NCBI RefSeq assembly: GCF_009727155.1
Contig: NZ_WNWM01000002.1
Location: 2,666,001 to 2,730,000 of the forward strand
Direction of reading: 5' to 3'
DNA length: 64,000 nt
Source of the DNA: Pseudoduganella dura
GTDB lineage: Bacteria > Pseudomonadota > Gammaproteobacteria > Burkholderiales > Burkholderiaceae_D
This document shows positions 18,666 through 29,007 of the stretch, in pieces. The notes under the pieces were generated by a model that was given only the letters and a program-made list of their open reading frames with translations, was not told the DNA's origin and did not search any database. Each line of letters starts with the position of its first letter. Position 1 is the first letter of the stretch. The position numbers were made by a program, and so were the translations under genes.

Positions 18666-19976
18666 ATGTTCGCCTATTATTTCAGGCTCGGCCTGCGCAA
18701 CCTGCGGCGCAACCCGGCGCTCACCGCCCTGATGGTGCTCACGCTGGCCATCGGCGTGGCCGCCAGCGTGTCGACGCTGACGATCCTGCACGTCATGTCC
18801 GGCAATCCGATGCCGCACAAGAGCGACCGGCTGATCGTGCCGCTTTTCGACAACGGACCGATGGAAGGTTATGCGCCGGGCGACGAACCGAATGACAACC
18901 AGCTCAGCTATCGCGACGCGATGAACCTCCTGGCCAGCAAGCAGGGTGAGCGCCGCACCGCGATGATGGGCCTTGGCGGCTCGCTGCAGCCTGACCGCAA
19001 GGACATGGCGCCGTTCATCGTTTCCGGCGGCGGCCCCACGCGCGACTTCTTCGCCATGTTCGAGATCCCGTTCCTGTACGGCCAGGCCTGGAGCGATGCA
19101 GACGACAAGGCCGGCGCGGACGTGATCGTGCTGACCCGAGCGCTGTCGGAGAAGCTGTACGGAAACGACAACCCGGTGGGCCGGCGGCTGCGCTACAACG
19201 GCTTCGACTACCAGGTGACCGGCGTGATCGATACGTGGAAGCCGGTCCCCCGCTTCCACCGCATCGTGGGCATGGGCCCGTTCGACGAGGAAGATGAATT
19301 CTTCATCCCGATCGCTTCGGCCGTGCGGCACGAATGGAACAACAGCGGCAGTACCAACTGCACCAGCCACTCGGGCACGGGCTACCAGGGTTTCCTGGAT
19401 TCCGAATGCACGTGGCTCCAGTTCTGGTTCGAACTGCGATCGGCCAGTGACCGGCCGGCACTGCAGGACTGGCTGGACGGCTATGCGGCCGAGCAGCGCA
19501 AGCTCGGCCGCCTGCAGCGCAACACGCCGAACCGCCTGTACGACCTGGCCGAGTGGCTGGAACACCTGAAGGTCGTGGGCAACGACAGCAAGCTGTCCGC
19601 CTGGCTGGCATTCGGCTTCCTGGTGCTGTGCCTGGTGAACACGATCGGCCTGCTGCTGGCGAAGTTCTCGGTGCGCGCGCCGGAAGTGGGCGTGCGGCGC
19701 GCGCTGGGCGCCTCGCGCAAGGAAATCTTCCACCAGTTCCTCACCGAGACCACGGTGATCGGCCTGGCCGGGGGCATGCTCGGGCTGCTGCTGGCGGTGG
19801 GTGCGCTGGCACTGATCTCGATGCAGTCCAAACAGCTGGCGCTCGTGGCGCGGATGGACTGGGTCATGCTGGTCGCGACGTTCGCGATGGCCGTGGCCGC
19901 GGCAATGCTGGCCGGCCTGCTGCCCACCTGGCGCGCCTGCCAGGTGACGCCGGCCCTGCAACTGAAATCCCAATGA
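18666..19976 (+). CDS. FtsX/MacB-type ABC permease, subunit 1
   Basis: 436 residues with the FtsX layout: one N-terminal helix (TALMVLTLAIGVAAS), a large periplasmic domain (about residues 45-300), then three C-terminal helices. The loop GVRRALGASRKEIFHQFL is the coupling motif of this family. The periplasmic domain contains Cys in STNCTSHSG and SECTW, which could form a disulfide. The stop overlaps an in-frame ATG of the next gene (ATGA at 19973). Probably pairs with subunit 2 as a heterodimer. Confidence 0.9.
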   Translation: MFAYYFRLGLRNLRRNPALTALMVLTLAIGVAASVSTLTILHVMSGNPMPHKSDRLIVPLFDNGPMEGYAPGDEPNDNQLSYRDAMNLLASKQGERRTAMMGLGGSLQPDRKDMAPFIVSGGGPTRDFFAMFEIPFLYGQAWSDADDKAGADVIVLTRALSEKLYGNDNPVGRRLRYNGFDYQVTGVIDTWKPVPRFHRIVGMGPFDEEDEFFIPIASAVRHEWNNSGSTNCTSHSGTGYQGFLDSECTWLQFWFELRSASDRPALQDWLDGYAAEQRKLGRLQRNTPNRLYDLAEWLEHLKVVGNDSKLSAWLAFGFLVLCLVNTIGLLLAKFSVRAPEVGVRRALGASRKEIFHQFLTETTVIGLAGGMLGLLLAVGALALISMQSKQLALVARMDWVMLVATFAMAVAAAMLAGLLPTWRACQVTPALQLKSQ

Positions 19977-19999
19977 CGTCACAAGGAAAGGCAGTCACC

Positions 20000-21241
20000 A
20001 TGGAAATCCGTCCCATCCTGTCGTCCCTGCTGCGCAACAAGACCGGCCCGGTGCTGGTCGCCGTGCAGGTGGCGCTCAGCCTGGCCATCCTGGCCAATGC
20101 GCTGCACATCGTCAGCGAGCGGCAGGCCGTCGCCGATCGTGTCTCCGGCGTAGAGCGCGAGGAAGACATCTTCCACCTGCAGGTCGCCGACCTGCAGAGC
20201 GACAGTCCGTTCAACGAGGTGCTGGCGACGCAGGTCCGGCAGCGCGACCTGCTGCGCGCGGTGCCCGGCGTCGTATCCGTGGCCCAGACGAACCAGGTGC
20301 CGCTGTCCCGCTCCGGCAACAATACCGGCATGGCGGCCGCGCCAACCCAGTTGAAGGTCACCACGGGTACCGCTTTCTACGTCTCGCCGGATTCGCTGGT
20401 GAAGACATGGGGCCTGAAGCTGGCCGAGGGCCGCGACTTCCTGCCGGCGGAAATGACGAACCTGGACAGTTCGAAGGGCATCTACGAAACCGACGTCATC
20501 ATCGTCACGCAGACGCTGGCCCGCAAGGTATGGCCGGACGCCACCTCGTATGTCGGCAAGAACATCTGGTTCGGCACCGGCAAGGACGCGGTTTCGGCAC
20601 GGGTCGTCGGCGTCGTCGAGCGGCTGCAGTCGACCGGCGCGGAAGTCGGCGAGCGTGGCGAAATGTCGATCATCCAGCCGATCCGCCGCATCAGCGCCCC
20701 GCGCGCGATGTACACGCTGCGCGCCGAACCGGGCCAGCGCGACCGCGTGATGAAGGAAGCCGAGGCGGCGTTGCGCAAGGCGGCGAACAACCAGATCATC
20801 GTGCGCGCGAAAACGCTGGAAGGCGACCGCCTCGACCGCTACCGCGCCGATCGCGGGCTGGCGTGGATGCTGGTCACCGTCAGCGTGCTGCTGATGCTGG
20901 TGACGGCCAGCGGCATCGTCGGCATGGCCAGCCTGTGGGTCACGCAGCGGCGCAAGCAGATCGGCGTGCGCCGCGCGCTGGGGGCGCGGCGGGCCGACAT
21001 CCTGCGCTACTTCATCACCGAGAACGTGATGATCACCAGCGCCGGCGTGGCCGCCGGCCTGCTCGGCGCGCTGGGCCTGAACCACCTGCTGGTGGCGAAC
21101 CTGGAACTGGCGCGGCTGCCGGGCGCCTACCTGGCGGCTGGCGCAGCCATCTTCCTGGCGCTGGGCATCGCCGCGGTGTATGGCCCCGCATGGCGCGCGG
21201 CGGGCATTTCACCGGCCACCGCCACCCGCGGCGTGATGTAG
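20000..21241 (+). CDS. FtsX/MacB-type ABC permease, subunit 2
   Basis: 413 residues from the ATG at 20000, which follows AAGGA (19983-19987). An alternative start at 19973 overlaps the previous stop and would add 9 residues. An N-terminal helix (VLVAVQVALSLAILANALHI), a periplasmic domain and three C-terminal helices with GVRRALGARRADILRYFI match the family. It is related to but clearly different from subunit 1, so the exporter is probably asymmetric. Confidence 0.9.
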   Translation: MEIRPILSSLLRNKTGPVLVAVQVALSLAILANALHIVSERQAVADRVSGVEREEDIFHLQVADLQSDSPFNEVLATQVRQRDLLRAVPGVVSVAQTNQVPLSRSGNNTGMAAAPTQLKVTTGTAFYVSPDSLVKTWGLKLAEGRDFLPAEMTNLDSSKGIYETDVIIVTQTLARKVWPDATSYVGKNIWFGTGKDAVSARVVGVVERLQSTGAEVGERGEMSIIQPIRRISAPRAMYTLRAEPGQRDRVMKEAEAALRKAANNQIIVRAKTLEGDRLDRYRADRGLAWMLVTVSVLLMLVTASGIVGMASLWVTQRRKQIGVRRALGARRADILRYFITENVMITSAGVAAGLLGALGLNHLLVANLELARLPGAYLAAGAAIFLALGIAAVYGPAWRAAGISPATATRGVM

Positions 21242-21259
21242 GAATGTTATGCTGACACC

Positions 21260-22602
<1,343 letters not shown>

Positions 22603-22603
<1 letters not shown>

Positions 22604-23991
22604 TGGGGGACCGGAACGAAGAGGCCGGGGAGCGCCCCGCGCCGCCGCAAGCCGCGCGGCGCCCTTTTCGCCTTTCCCTGCTCACCAGGTGGTCGGCCAT
22701 GGTCGGCACGCTGCTGACCGTCGGTATCCTGATCGCGCTGGCGCTCGGCCATTATTTTCCCGGCCAGCCGCTGCTGGTGCTGGGCGTGTGCCTGCTGTGC
22801 GTGGTGCCGCTGTCGGTCATCACCATCCGGTCGCAGCTCAAGCCGGTCATGTCGCTGTATCGCGCGCTGGCCGGCACCGTCACCAGCTACCGCGACGGCG
22901 ACTTTTCCTTCAGCCTGCACTGGCCGTACGACGATGAACTGCGCGAGCTGGTGGCCGCCCACAATGCGCTGGGCGAAGTGCTCCGCGAACAGCGGCTCAA
23001 TCTCGTGCAGCGCGAACTGCTGCTCGACACCATGGTGCAGAACACGCCTGTGGCGATGCTGCTGGTCGCCGATGCGGGGCCGATCGTCTATGCCAACGTG
23101 GCGGCACGGCACATGCTGAACGCCGGCCGCAAGCTCGAAGGCCACCGCCTGGCCGACCTGCTGGAGCGTTCGCAAGCGCCGTTGCGCGACGCCGTCGCCC
23201 GCGGCGGCGACGGCCTGTTCACCATCGGCGACGGCGAAGACGAGGAAGTATTCCACCTGGCGCGCCGCCGCTTCCACCTGAACGGCCGGCGCCATGAACT
23301 GCTGCTGCTGCGCCAGCTCACGCTGGAACTGCGGCGGCAGGAAGTGCAGACGTGGAAGAAGGTGATCCGTGTGATCAGCCACGAACTGAACAATTCGCTC
23401 GCGCCGCTGACCTCGCTCGCCCATTCCGGCGCCGAGCTGGTGCGGCGCGGCCAGACCGGGCGGCTGCCGCAGATCCTGGCCACGATCGAGGAACGGACGC
23501 GCCACCTGGAAAGCTTCATCCTCGGTTACGCGCGCTTTGCCAAGCTGCCGGCGCCGCGGCTGCAGCCGCACCTGTGGCCCGGCTTCGTGGCGCACCTTGC
23601 CGGGCAGGTAACGTTCCAGCTGGCAGGCACGCTGCCGGCCGGGCCGGCCGCCTTCGATGCCGCCCAGCTGGAACAGGCGCTGCTGAACCTGTTGAAGAAT
23701 GCCCATGAATCCGGCTCGCCGCCCGGCGCCGTCACGCTGGAGATCCGCCAGGCGCAGGACATGGCCCGGATCGAAGTGCGGGACCGTGGCCCCGGCATGA
23801 GCGACACGGTACTGGCGAACGCGCTGGTGCCCTTCTATTCCACCAAGCGCAGCGGTACCGGCCTGGGCCTGGCGCTGGCGCGCGAGATCGCCGAGGCGCA
23901 TGGCGGCCGCATCACGCTGGCGAACCGCGACGGCGGCGGCCTGGCCGTTACGCTGCTGTTGCCGGCCGAGCATGCGAAGGACATGACATGA
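22603..23991 (+). CDS. NtrY/PrsK-like sensor histidine kinase
   Basis: 462 residues. The ATG overlaps the regulator stop (TGATG at 22601). Two membrane helices (about residues 25-70, separated by a very short loop) suggest sensing within or at the membrane. A HAMP-like segment and a PAS-like region (about 145-230) follow. The phosphoacceptor is His260 in ISHELNNSLAPL, then come the N box LLNLLKNAHESG, G1 RDRGPGM and G2 GTGLGLAL. The HELNNSLAPL H-box is of the type paired with NtrC-like regulators. Cognate partner: the preceding gene. Confidence 0.92.
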
Positions 23992-24031
23992 CATCGCGCA
24001 TGTCGGCCCGCATGTCGGCCGATTTAACGCG

Positions 24032-24059
24032 TTGAACTCAGTCATGAATCAACCATAAA
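24032..24059 (+). promoter_or_regulatory. Possible sigma-70 promoter before the first FxDxF gene
   Basis: TTGAAC (24032-24037), 16 bases, CATAAA (24054-24059). A weak match, supported by its position 80 bases before the start codon. Confidence 0.35.
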
Positions 24060-24139
24060 GCCCAGCCAAGGGAACCCGGCAGCTCTAATGTGTCTGTACG
24101 CGGCTCGCGGTGGGCCGCACTTTCTCCGGGGATTCCATC

Positions 24140-24706
24140 ATGAAATTTTCTTTGAGCAAGCAAACTGCGCTGTCGACCGCACTGTCGACCGCGTTCCTGA
24201 CGGCGGCGCTGGCCTTCGCGGGTGCGGCGCATGCCGACAATCTCGTCAACAACGTCAACCTGGGCGGCAACGGCAACGGCACGTTGACTGCCGGGTTCGG
24301 TGTCACGCACCTGCAAACGGGCGAATTCGAAGACACGTTCTACCTGTCGCCAACCAACGGTACCTGGCGTGTCGATTCGAGCCTGGTGACGATCGGCTTC
24401 CAGCCATTATCGAACCTGAATTTCCACTGGGCCGAAATCAATGGCCACGCCATGACGCTGACTCAGGCAATGGGCGGCGTGTTCGAATATGGCTGGCTGA
24501 TCAACGAGGAGATCCTTGGCCCGCTGGTGCTGACCGTGCATGGCGACGTACCGGGGCTGGCCGGCGGTGCATCGGCCAGCTACGCGGGCACGATCAACAT
24601 CAGTGCGGTGCCGGAACCGCAAACTTATGGAATGTTGCTAGGCGGCATGGGGATTCTGGCATGGCTGAGCCGTCGCAGAATTCCCAATGGCATTAAAAGT
24701 TCCTAA
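24140..24706 (+). CDS. FxDxF-type PEP-CTERM protein
   Basis: 188 residues. The start at 24140 gives a proper signal peptide (MKFSLSK to AGAAHA, cleaved near residue 34). An in-frame ATG at 24110 would spoil it. The motif FEDTF marks the FxDxF subgroup. The C-terminus has VPEPQTYGMLLGG, a hydrophobic helix and SRRR, the PEP-CTERM sorting signal processed by exosortase during export of biofilm matrix proteins. Unlike its neighbour it carries an extra tail after the arginines (IPNGIKSS). No exosortase gene lies in the window. Confidence 0.85.
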   Translation: MKFSLSKQTALSTALSTAFLTAALAFAGAAHADNLVNNVNLGGNGNGTLTAGFGVTHLQTGEFEDTFYLSPTNGTWRVDSSLVTIGFQPLSNLNFHWAEINGHAMTLTQAMGGVFEYGWLINEEILGPLVLTVHGDVPGLAGGASASYAGTINISAVPEPQTYGMLLGGMGILAWLSRRRIPNGIKSS

Positions 24707-24736
24707 AAGCATTCAAAATCCGCTGTCCTGTAGCGA

Positions 24737-24762
24737 AAAAGACGCTTCGGCGTCTTTTTTTT
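24737..24762 (+). terminator. Intrinsic terminator after the first FxDxF gene
   Basis: GACGC-TTCG-GCGTC stem at 24741-24754, followed by eight T. The stable TTCG loop is the same as in the terminator after the next gene. Confidence 0.88.
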
Positions 24763-24770
24763 GTACCCAA

Positions 24771-24785
24771 TTGTAACGGTTACAA
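24771..24785. promoter_or_regulatory. Palindromic operator candidate
   Basis: TTGTAAC-G-GTTACAA, a perfect 7-base inverted repeat directly upstream of the -35 box of the next gene (24793). The position fits an activator or repressor site. Binding protein unknown. Confidence 0.5.
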
Positions 24786-24792
24786 TAAAATA

Positions 24793-24820
24793 TTGACAAC
24801 ACCTTAAAGCTGGCTTAACT
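24793..24820 (+). promoter_or_regulatory. Sigma-70 promoter of the second FxDxF gene
   Basis: Perfect -35 TTGACA (24793-24798), 16-base spacer, -10 TTAACT (24815-24820). It lies about 40 bases before the start codon, in a locally AT-rich stretch. Confidence 0.6.
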
Positions 24821-24861
24821 TGTCGACTCCTATAGTTAATAACTCTTCGACGAGGTAACGC

Positions 24862-25350
24862 ATGAAATTGAAATCTCTCGTACTGGCAGCTGCACTGCTG
24901 CCCGCCTTCGGCTCCGCTTTCGCTGACGACTTCACCGTGGACCTGATCGGTGGTCCGAACGTGTGGTCCGCACACCTGGGCGCCACCCACACCACCGGTG
25001 CTTTCTCCGACACGTTCACGTTCAGCAACTACAGCGCCGACAACGGCACCGTGTTCGCCAGCCTGATCAACACCGCAACGACGTGGAGCGACCTGTCGTT
25101 CGACACCGTGACGCTGAACGGTGTGAACATCTCCACGGGCGATATCGGCCCACTGTCGATCGCTGCAATCCTGGGCCAGAACGTCACGGGTCCTCTGACC
25201 CTGGCGGTCAGCGGTACGGTCACCGGTCAAGTTGCCAGCTACGGCGGCGACTTCAACGTGACGACCCCGGTTCCAGAACCAGCTACCTACGGTATGCTGG
25301 CTGGCGGCCTGGCCGTGCTGGCTTTCGCAGCACGTCGTCGCAAGCAGTAA
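24862..25350 (+). CDS. FxDxF-type PEP-CTERM protein
   Basis: 162 residues. Signal peptide MKLKSLVLAAALLPAFGSAFA, mature start near DDFTV, motif FSDTF, and C-terminal VPEPATYGMLAGGLAVLAFAARRRKQ-type sorting signal. GAGG lies six bases before the ATG. Its own promoter and terminator make it a single-gene unit. It resembles the preceding FxDxF gene, but its codons are strongly biased, which suggests high expression. Surface or matrix role inferred from the sorting signal only. Confidence 0.9.
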   Translation: MKLKSLVLAAALLPAFGSAFADDFTVDLIGGPNVWSAHLGATHTTGAFSDTFTFSNYSADNGTVFASLINTATTWSDLSFDTVTLNGVNISTGDIGPLSIAAILGQNVTGPLTLAVSGTVTGQVASYGGDFNVTTPVPEPATYGMLAGGLAVLAFAARRRKQ

Positions 25351-25368
25351 TCCACACCCGCATCACTA

Positions 25369-25392
25369 AAAAGGCGCTTCGGCGCCTTTTTT
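25369..25392 (+). terminator. Intrinsic terminator after the second FxDxF gene
   Basis: AAGGCGC-TTCG-GCGCCTT with a run of T to 25392. Confidence 0.9.
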
Positions 25393-25416
25393 CATGCCTG
25401 CTGGTAAACTTGGCCG

Positions 25417-26175
25417 ATGCAAAAGACCCGTTTCGACCAGCCAGGCCACCCTCCCGCCACCGTCACCGAATTCGAAGGCGTACGTTCGCTCCATCTCGGC
25501 ACCTCCTGGGTGCAGGGCGCCATGCGCCTGTCCAGGCCCGATGCCATCGAGCTCGAATACGTACAGATGATGATGATGTGGATGCTGTTCCTGCACGATC
25601 CCCGCCATATCGCCCAGCTCGGGCTGGGCAGCGCCGCGCTGACCAAGTTCTGCTACGGGCGCTTCCCCGGTGCGCGGGTATCGGCAGCCGAGCTCAATCC
25701 CAACGTGATCGCCATCTGCGAGGCGATGTTCGGCTTGCCGCCGAACGACGGCCGGCTGAACGTGCGCCAGATGGATGCCCTCGATTTCGTCAACGATCCG
25801 GCCAATCGCGGCGCCATCGACGTGCTGCAGGTGGACCTGTATGACGAGGAAGCGCGCGGTCCCGTGCTCGACTCGCCCGAGTTCTACCAGGCATGCAGCG
25901 ACTGCCTGACCGAACACGGCATCATGACGGCGAATGTATTCGGCGACTTCGACAACTACGACAAGAACCTGCGGCACATGGAACTGGCGTTCGACGCGGT
26001 CGTGTGGCTGCCCGAAGTGCACGATGCGAACATTGTCGTGATCGCGTTCAGGAAGGCGCCGGTTCTGGACTTTTCCGTGCTGTACGAACGCGCCGCCGAG
26101 ATCAGGAAAACCTGCAACCTGCCGGCGAAAAAATGGGTCGACGGCCTGAAAGAGTGGATGCTGGACCAGGGTTAG
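25417..26175 (+). CDS. Spermidine synthase-like protein (SpeE superfamily)
   Basis: 252 residues with a Rossmann methyltransferase-like core: QLGLGSAALTKF in place of the glycine-rich motif, acidic AAELNPNV after beta-2, and DVLQVDLYDEEA near the active-site position. The N-terminal beta region of true spermidine synthases is short here. The classical catalytic GGGDG is changed, so aminopropyl transfer is not certain. Such proteins are common single genes in Burkholderiales. It begins 24 bases after a terminator. No ribosome binding site is obvious. Confidence 0.75.
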   Translation: MQKTRFDQPGHPPATVTEFEGVRSLHLGTSWVQGAMRLSRPDAIELEYVQMMMMWMLFLHDPRHIAQLGLGSAALTKFCYGRFPGARVSAAELNPNVIAICEAMFGLPPNDGRLNVRQMDALDFVNDPANRGAIDVLQVDLYDEEARGPVLDSPEFYQACSDCLTEHGIMTANVFGDFDNYDKNLRHMELAFDAVVWLPEVHDANIVVIAFRKAPVLDFSVLYERAAEIRKTCNLPAKKWVDGLKEWMLDQG

Positions 26176-26530
26176 TACCTCTTCCCTCGCCCCCTCGCGG
26201 CCCGGCCGGCCGCGCTCGTTTCGCCGGCCGCAACGAAGGTCGCCGCGTTTCACCTCCTGCCCTTCGCCCCCATCCAGCCCCTCCTGCCCAGCTCGCGCAT
26301 CGCGCCGCGACTGTCGTAAAAAAGCCGCGCCCATAGCAAGAAATTCGCCATTTCCTGGAAAAAGGGGCAACAGAATACGGCATATATCGATATAAATCGA
26401 GCAATATTTTCCGTACGTTCGTTCCACGCAACAGCGCGTTACAACTTTGTTACTTGCGCGGTTAGACTCAGTTCGGGCCACCCCCACCGCATGCTTCACA
26501 CCCATCCAACCAAGAGACGATAAAAGACAC
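26176..26530. other. 355-base gap without a gene
   Basis: Holds a GC-rich inverted repeat (CGGCCGGC at 26203-26210 and GCCGGCCG at 26223-26230, no T-run) and an AT-rich stretch at 26370-26410 before the receptor gene. TTACAA followed after about 18 bases by TAGACT (ending at 26468) is a weak promoter candidate for the receptor. Confidence 0.4.
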
Positions 26531-28987
26531 ATGAAGCAGAACACTTTCCGCCGTACCGTTCTTGCCAGCGCGGCGCTGCTGCTGGCCGCACACGCCGCCG
26601 CCCAGACCACCGCCGCCGCCGGCCAGCAGGCCGAGGCGCAAACCGAACAGACCGTGGTGGTGCTGGGCTCGCGCTCCGCGGCCCGTACCGCCCTCGATAC
26701 GGCCGCGCCGGTCGGCCTGATCAACGTGAAGGACATGCAGACGGCCGGCCCGCTCGAACTGGGCAAGCTGCTGCAAACGCTCGACCCGTCGTTCAATTTT
26801 TCCTCCACCTTCATCAGCGACGGTACCGACATCATCCGCCCGGCCACGCTGCGCTCGCTGGGCCCGGACCAGCTGCTGGTGCTGGTCAACGGCAAGCGCC
26901 GCCACCAGCAGGCGCTCGTCAACGTGCAGCAGACGGTGGGCCGCGGCTCGGCCGGCACGGACATCAACGCCATTCCGCTGTCGGCGATCCATCACATCGA
27001 AGTGCTGCGCGACGGTGCCGCCGCGCAGTACGGCTCGGACGCGATCGCCGGCGTGATCAACATCGTGCTGAAGTCGAACGTGAACGAGACGCAGGTCTCC
27101 GGCCAGTTCGGCACCACGTCGGAAGGCGATGGCGACATGGTCTCCGGCAGCGTGAACCGCGGCTGGGCACTGGGCGCCGATGGCGGCTTCATCAACCTTT
27201 CCGTCGAAGCCCGCCGCCGCAACTCGACCAACCGTGCCGGCCTGAACACCACGCTGGAAGGCGAGGCGCCGCGCGTTACGCTGCGCGTGGGCGACAGCGA
27301 CGCGAAGGATGCCTACCTGTGGGCCAATGCCGCACTGCCGGCGGGCCGCGGCGGCGAGTTCTACGCCTTCGGCGGCGCGTCGAAACGCAAGGGCGATTCG
27401 GCCGGCTTCTTCCGCACCAAGGGCGACGACCGCACCGTGACGGCGGTATACCCGGAAGGCTACCTGCCGAACATCCGCACCACCGTCAAGGATGCCTCGC
27501 TGGCGGTCGGCTACCGGCTCGACCTGCCGAACGAGTGGAAGGCCGATGTGTCCGTCAACCACGGCCGCAGCGAACTGGCGTTCAACGAAAAGAACACCAT
27601 CAACGTCAGCTACTGGTATGAGCCGCGCCCTGCCGGCAGCGGCATCTATGCCGAGTCGCCGCTGGAAGCCGATACCGGCAAGCTCAAATTCAACCAGACC
27701 ACCTTCAATGCCGACCTGAAGGGGCCGCTCAAGCTGGGCGACACCAGCGTGTTCTTCGCCACCGGCTTCGAATGGCGCCGCGATGCCTACCAGATCGTTG
27801 CCGGCGACCCGGTGTCGTACCAGTACGGCCGCACCAATAACCCGGCGATCCAGATCTTCACGCCGTCCGGCAGCATCGCCGCTTCCGGCACGCAGGGCTT
27901 CCCCGGCTACACGCCGTCGACCGAAGTGAACGAGGGCCGTCACAATATCGCGCTGTATGGCGACGTGGAATACCGGCCGGTCGACACGCTGCTGCTGACG
28001 GGCGCGGTGCGCTACGAGAAATATTCGGACTTCGGCAATACCACCACCGGCAAGGTCACCGCGCGCTGGGATCCGTCGAAACAGGTGGGCGTGCGCGGCA
28101 GCTATTCGTCCGGCTTCCGCGCGCCCGGCGTGCAGCAGGCGTTCTACAGTTCCGTGTCGACCAACCTGAACGCCGATGGCGTGCTGACCGAAACGCTGAC
28201 CGCGCGCCAGGGCAGCGCCGTCACCCGCGCGCTGGGTATCGCGCCGCTGAAGGAAGAAACGTCGCGCAACGCCAGCATGGGCCTGGTGCTGCGCCCGCTG
28301 CCGAACTTCTCGCTCACGGCCGACGTGTACCAGATCAAGATCAAGGACCGCATCGTGTTCTCCAGCACGATCGCGCCGGAAGCGGGCGGGGGCCCGATCG
28401 CCAGCGTGCTCACGCCGCTGAAAGTGGGCCAGGCGCAGTTCTTCACCAACGCGGTCGATACCAAGACCAAGGGTATCGACATCGTCGCCGAGCACACCTC
28501 GCGCTGGCCTGGCTCCACGCTGGTGCTGTCCGGCCAGCTGGGCTTCAACAAGACCGAGGTCACCGGGCGCCACTCCACCTCGTCGATCCTGACCGGCGAG
28601 CAGCTGTTCGACGAATCGCAGGTCACCCTGATCGAGCACGGCCAGCCGCGCAAGCACCACGTGGTGTCGGTGGACTACACGACCGGCCAGTGGAACGGCA
28701 ACGTGCGCGCCAATTACTACGGCGAAGTGAAGGGCCAGGGCTTTACTCCCGGCTTCATCCAGACGTGGGAAGGCAAGTGGCTGGCGGACATGACGCTGCG
28801 CTACAGCTTCACGAAGAAGCTCAGCCTGCAGCTGGGCGTCAACAACGTGTTCGACAGCTACCCGACGGAATGGGACAAGACGCGCGCCGCGCCGTTCCCG
28901 CAACTGGGCTTCACGCATTGCTGGGAAGCCTGCCCGTTCGGCATCAACGGCCGCAGCATGTACGTACGGGGCGACTACGCGTTCTGA
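26531..28987 (+). CDS. TonB-dependent outer-membrane receptor
   Basis: 818 residues. Signal peptide to about residue 23 (LLLAAHAAAQ), a TonB-box-like TVVVLGSR, a plug domain (LGPDQLLVLVNGKRRHQQALV, IEVLRDGAAAQYGSDAIAGVINIVLK) and a 22-strand-type barrel ending in an aromatic residue (YVRGDYAF). It imports an unknown substrate, possibly a nutrient chelate or oligosaccharide, across the outer membrane. The start at 26531 is preferred over upstream in-frame codons because it gives the signal peptide. The neighbouring MocR regulator is convergent and not obviously linked. Confidence 0.93.
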   Translation: MKQNTFRRTVLASAALLLAAHAAAQTTAAAGQQAEAQTEQTVVVLGSRSAARTALDTAAPVGLINVKDMQTAGPLELGKLLQTLDPSFNFSSTFISDGTDIIRPATLRSLGPDQLLVLVNGKRRHQQALVNVQQTVGRGSAGTDINAIPLSAIHHIEVLRDGAAAQYGSDAIAGVINIVLKSNVNETQVSGQFGTTSEGDGDMVSGSVNRGWALGADGGFINLSVEARRRNSTNRAGLNTTLEGEAPRVTLRVGDSDAKDAYLWANAALPAGRGGEFYAFGGASKRKGDSAGFFRTKGDDRTVTAVYPEGYLPNIRTTVKDASLAVGYRLDLPNEWKADVSVNHGRSELAFNEKNTINVSYWYEPRPAGSGIYAESPLEADTGKLKFNQTTFNADLKGPLKLGDTSVFFATGFEWRRDAYQIVAGDPVSYQYGRTNNPAIQIFTPSGSIAASGTQGFPGYTPSTEVNEGRHNIALYGDVEYRPVDTLLLTGAVRYEKYSDFGNTTTGKVTARWDPSKQVGVRGSYSSGFRAPGVQQAFYSSVSTNLNADGVLTETLTARQGSAVTRALGIAPLKEETSRNASMGLVLRPLPNFSLTADVYQIKIKDRIVFSSTIAPEAGGGPIASVLTPLKVGQAQFFTNAVDTKTKGIDIVAEHTSRWPGSTLVLSGQLGFNKTEVTGRHSTSSILTGEQLFDESQVTLIEHGQPRKHHVVSVDYTTGQWNGNVRANYYGEVKGQGFTPGFIQTWEGKWLADMTLRYSFTKKLSLQLGVNNVFDSYPTEWDKTRAAPFPQLGFTHCWEACPFGINGRSMYVRGDYAF

Positions 28988-29007
28988 CGCGCCGTTTTAC
29001 GCACCTG

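Noticed and set aside
17919-19982. Minus-strand open frame of 687 codons opposite the ABC ATPase and first permease
   Set aside because: The plus-strand genes show all expected motifs. The antisense protein shows none.
26468-28918. Minus-strand open frame of 816 codons opposite the TonB receptor
   Set aside because: Shadow of the receptor gene. No family features.
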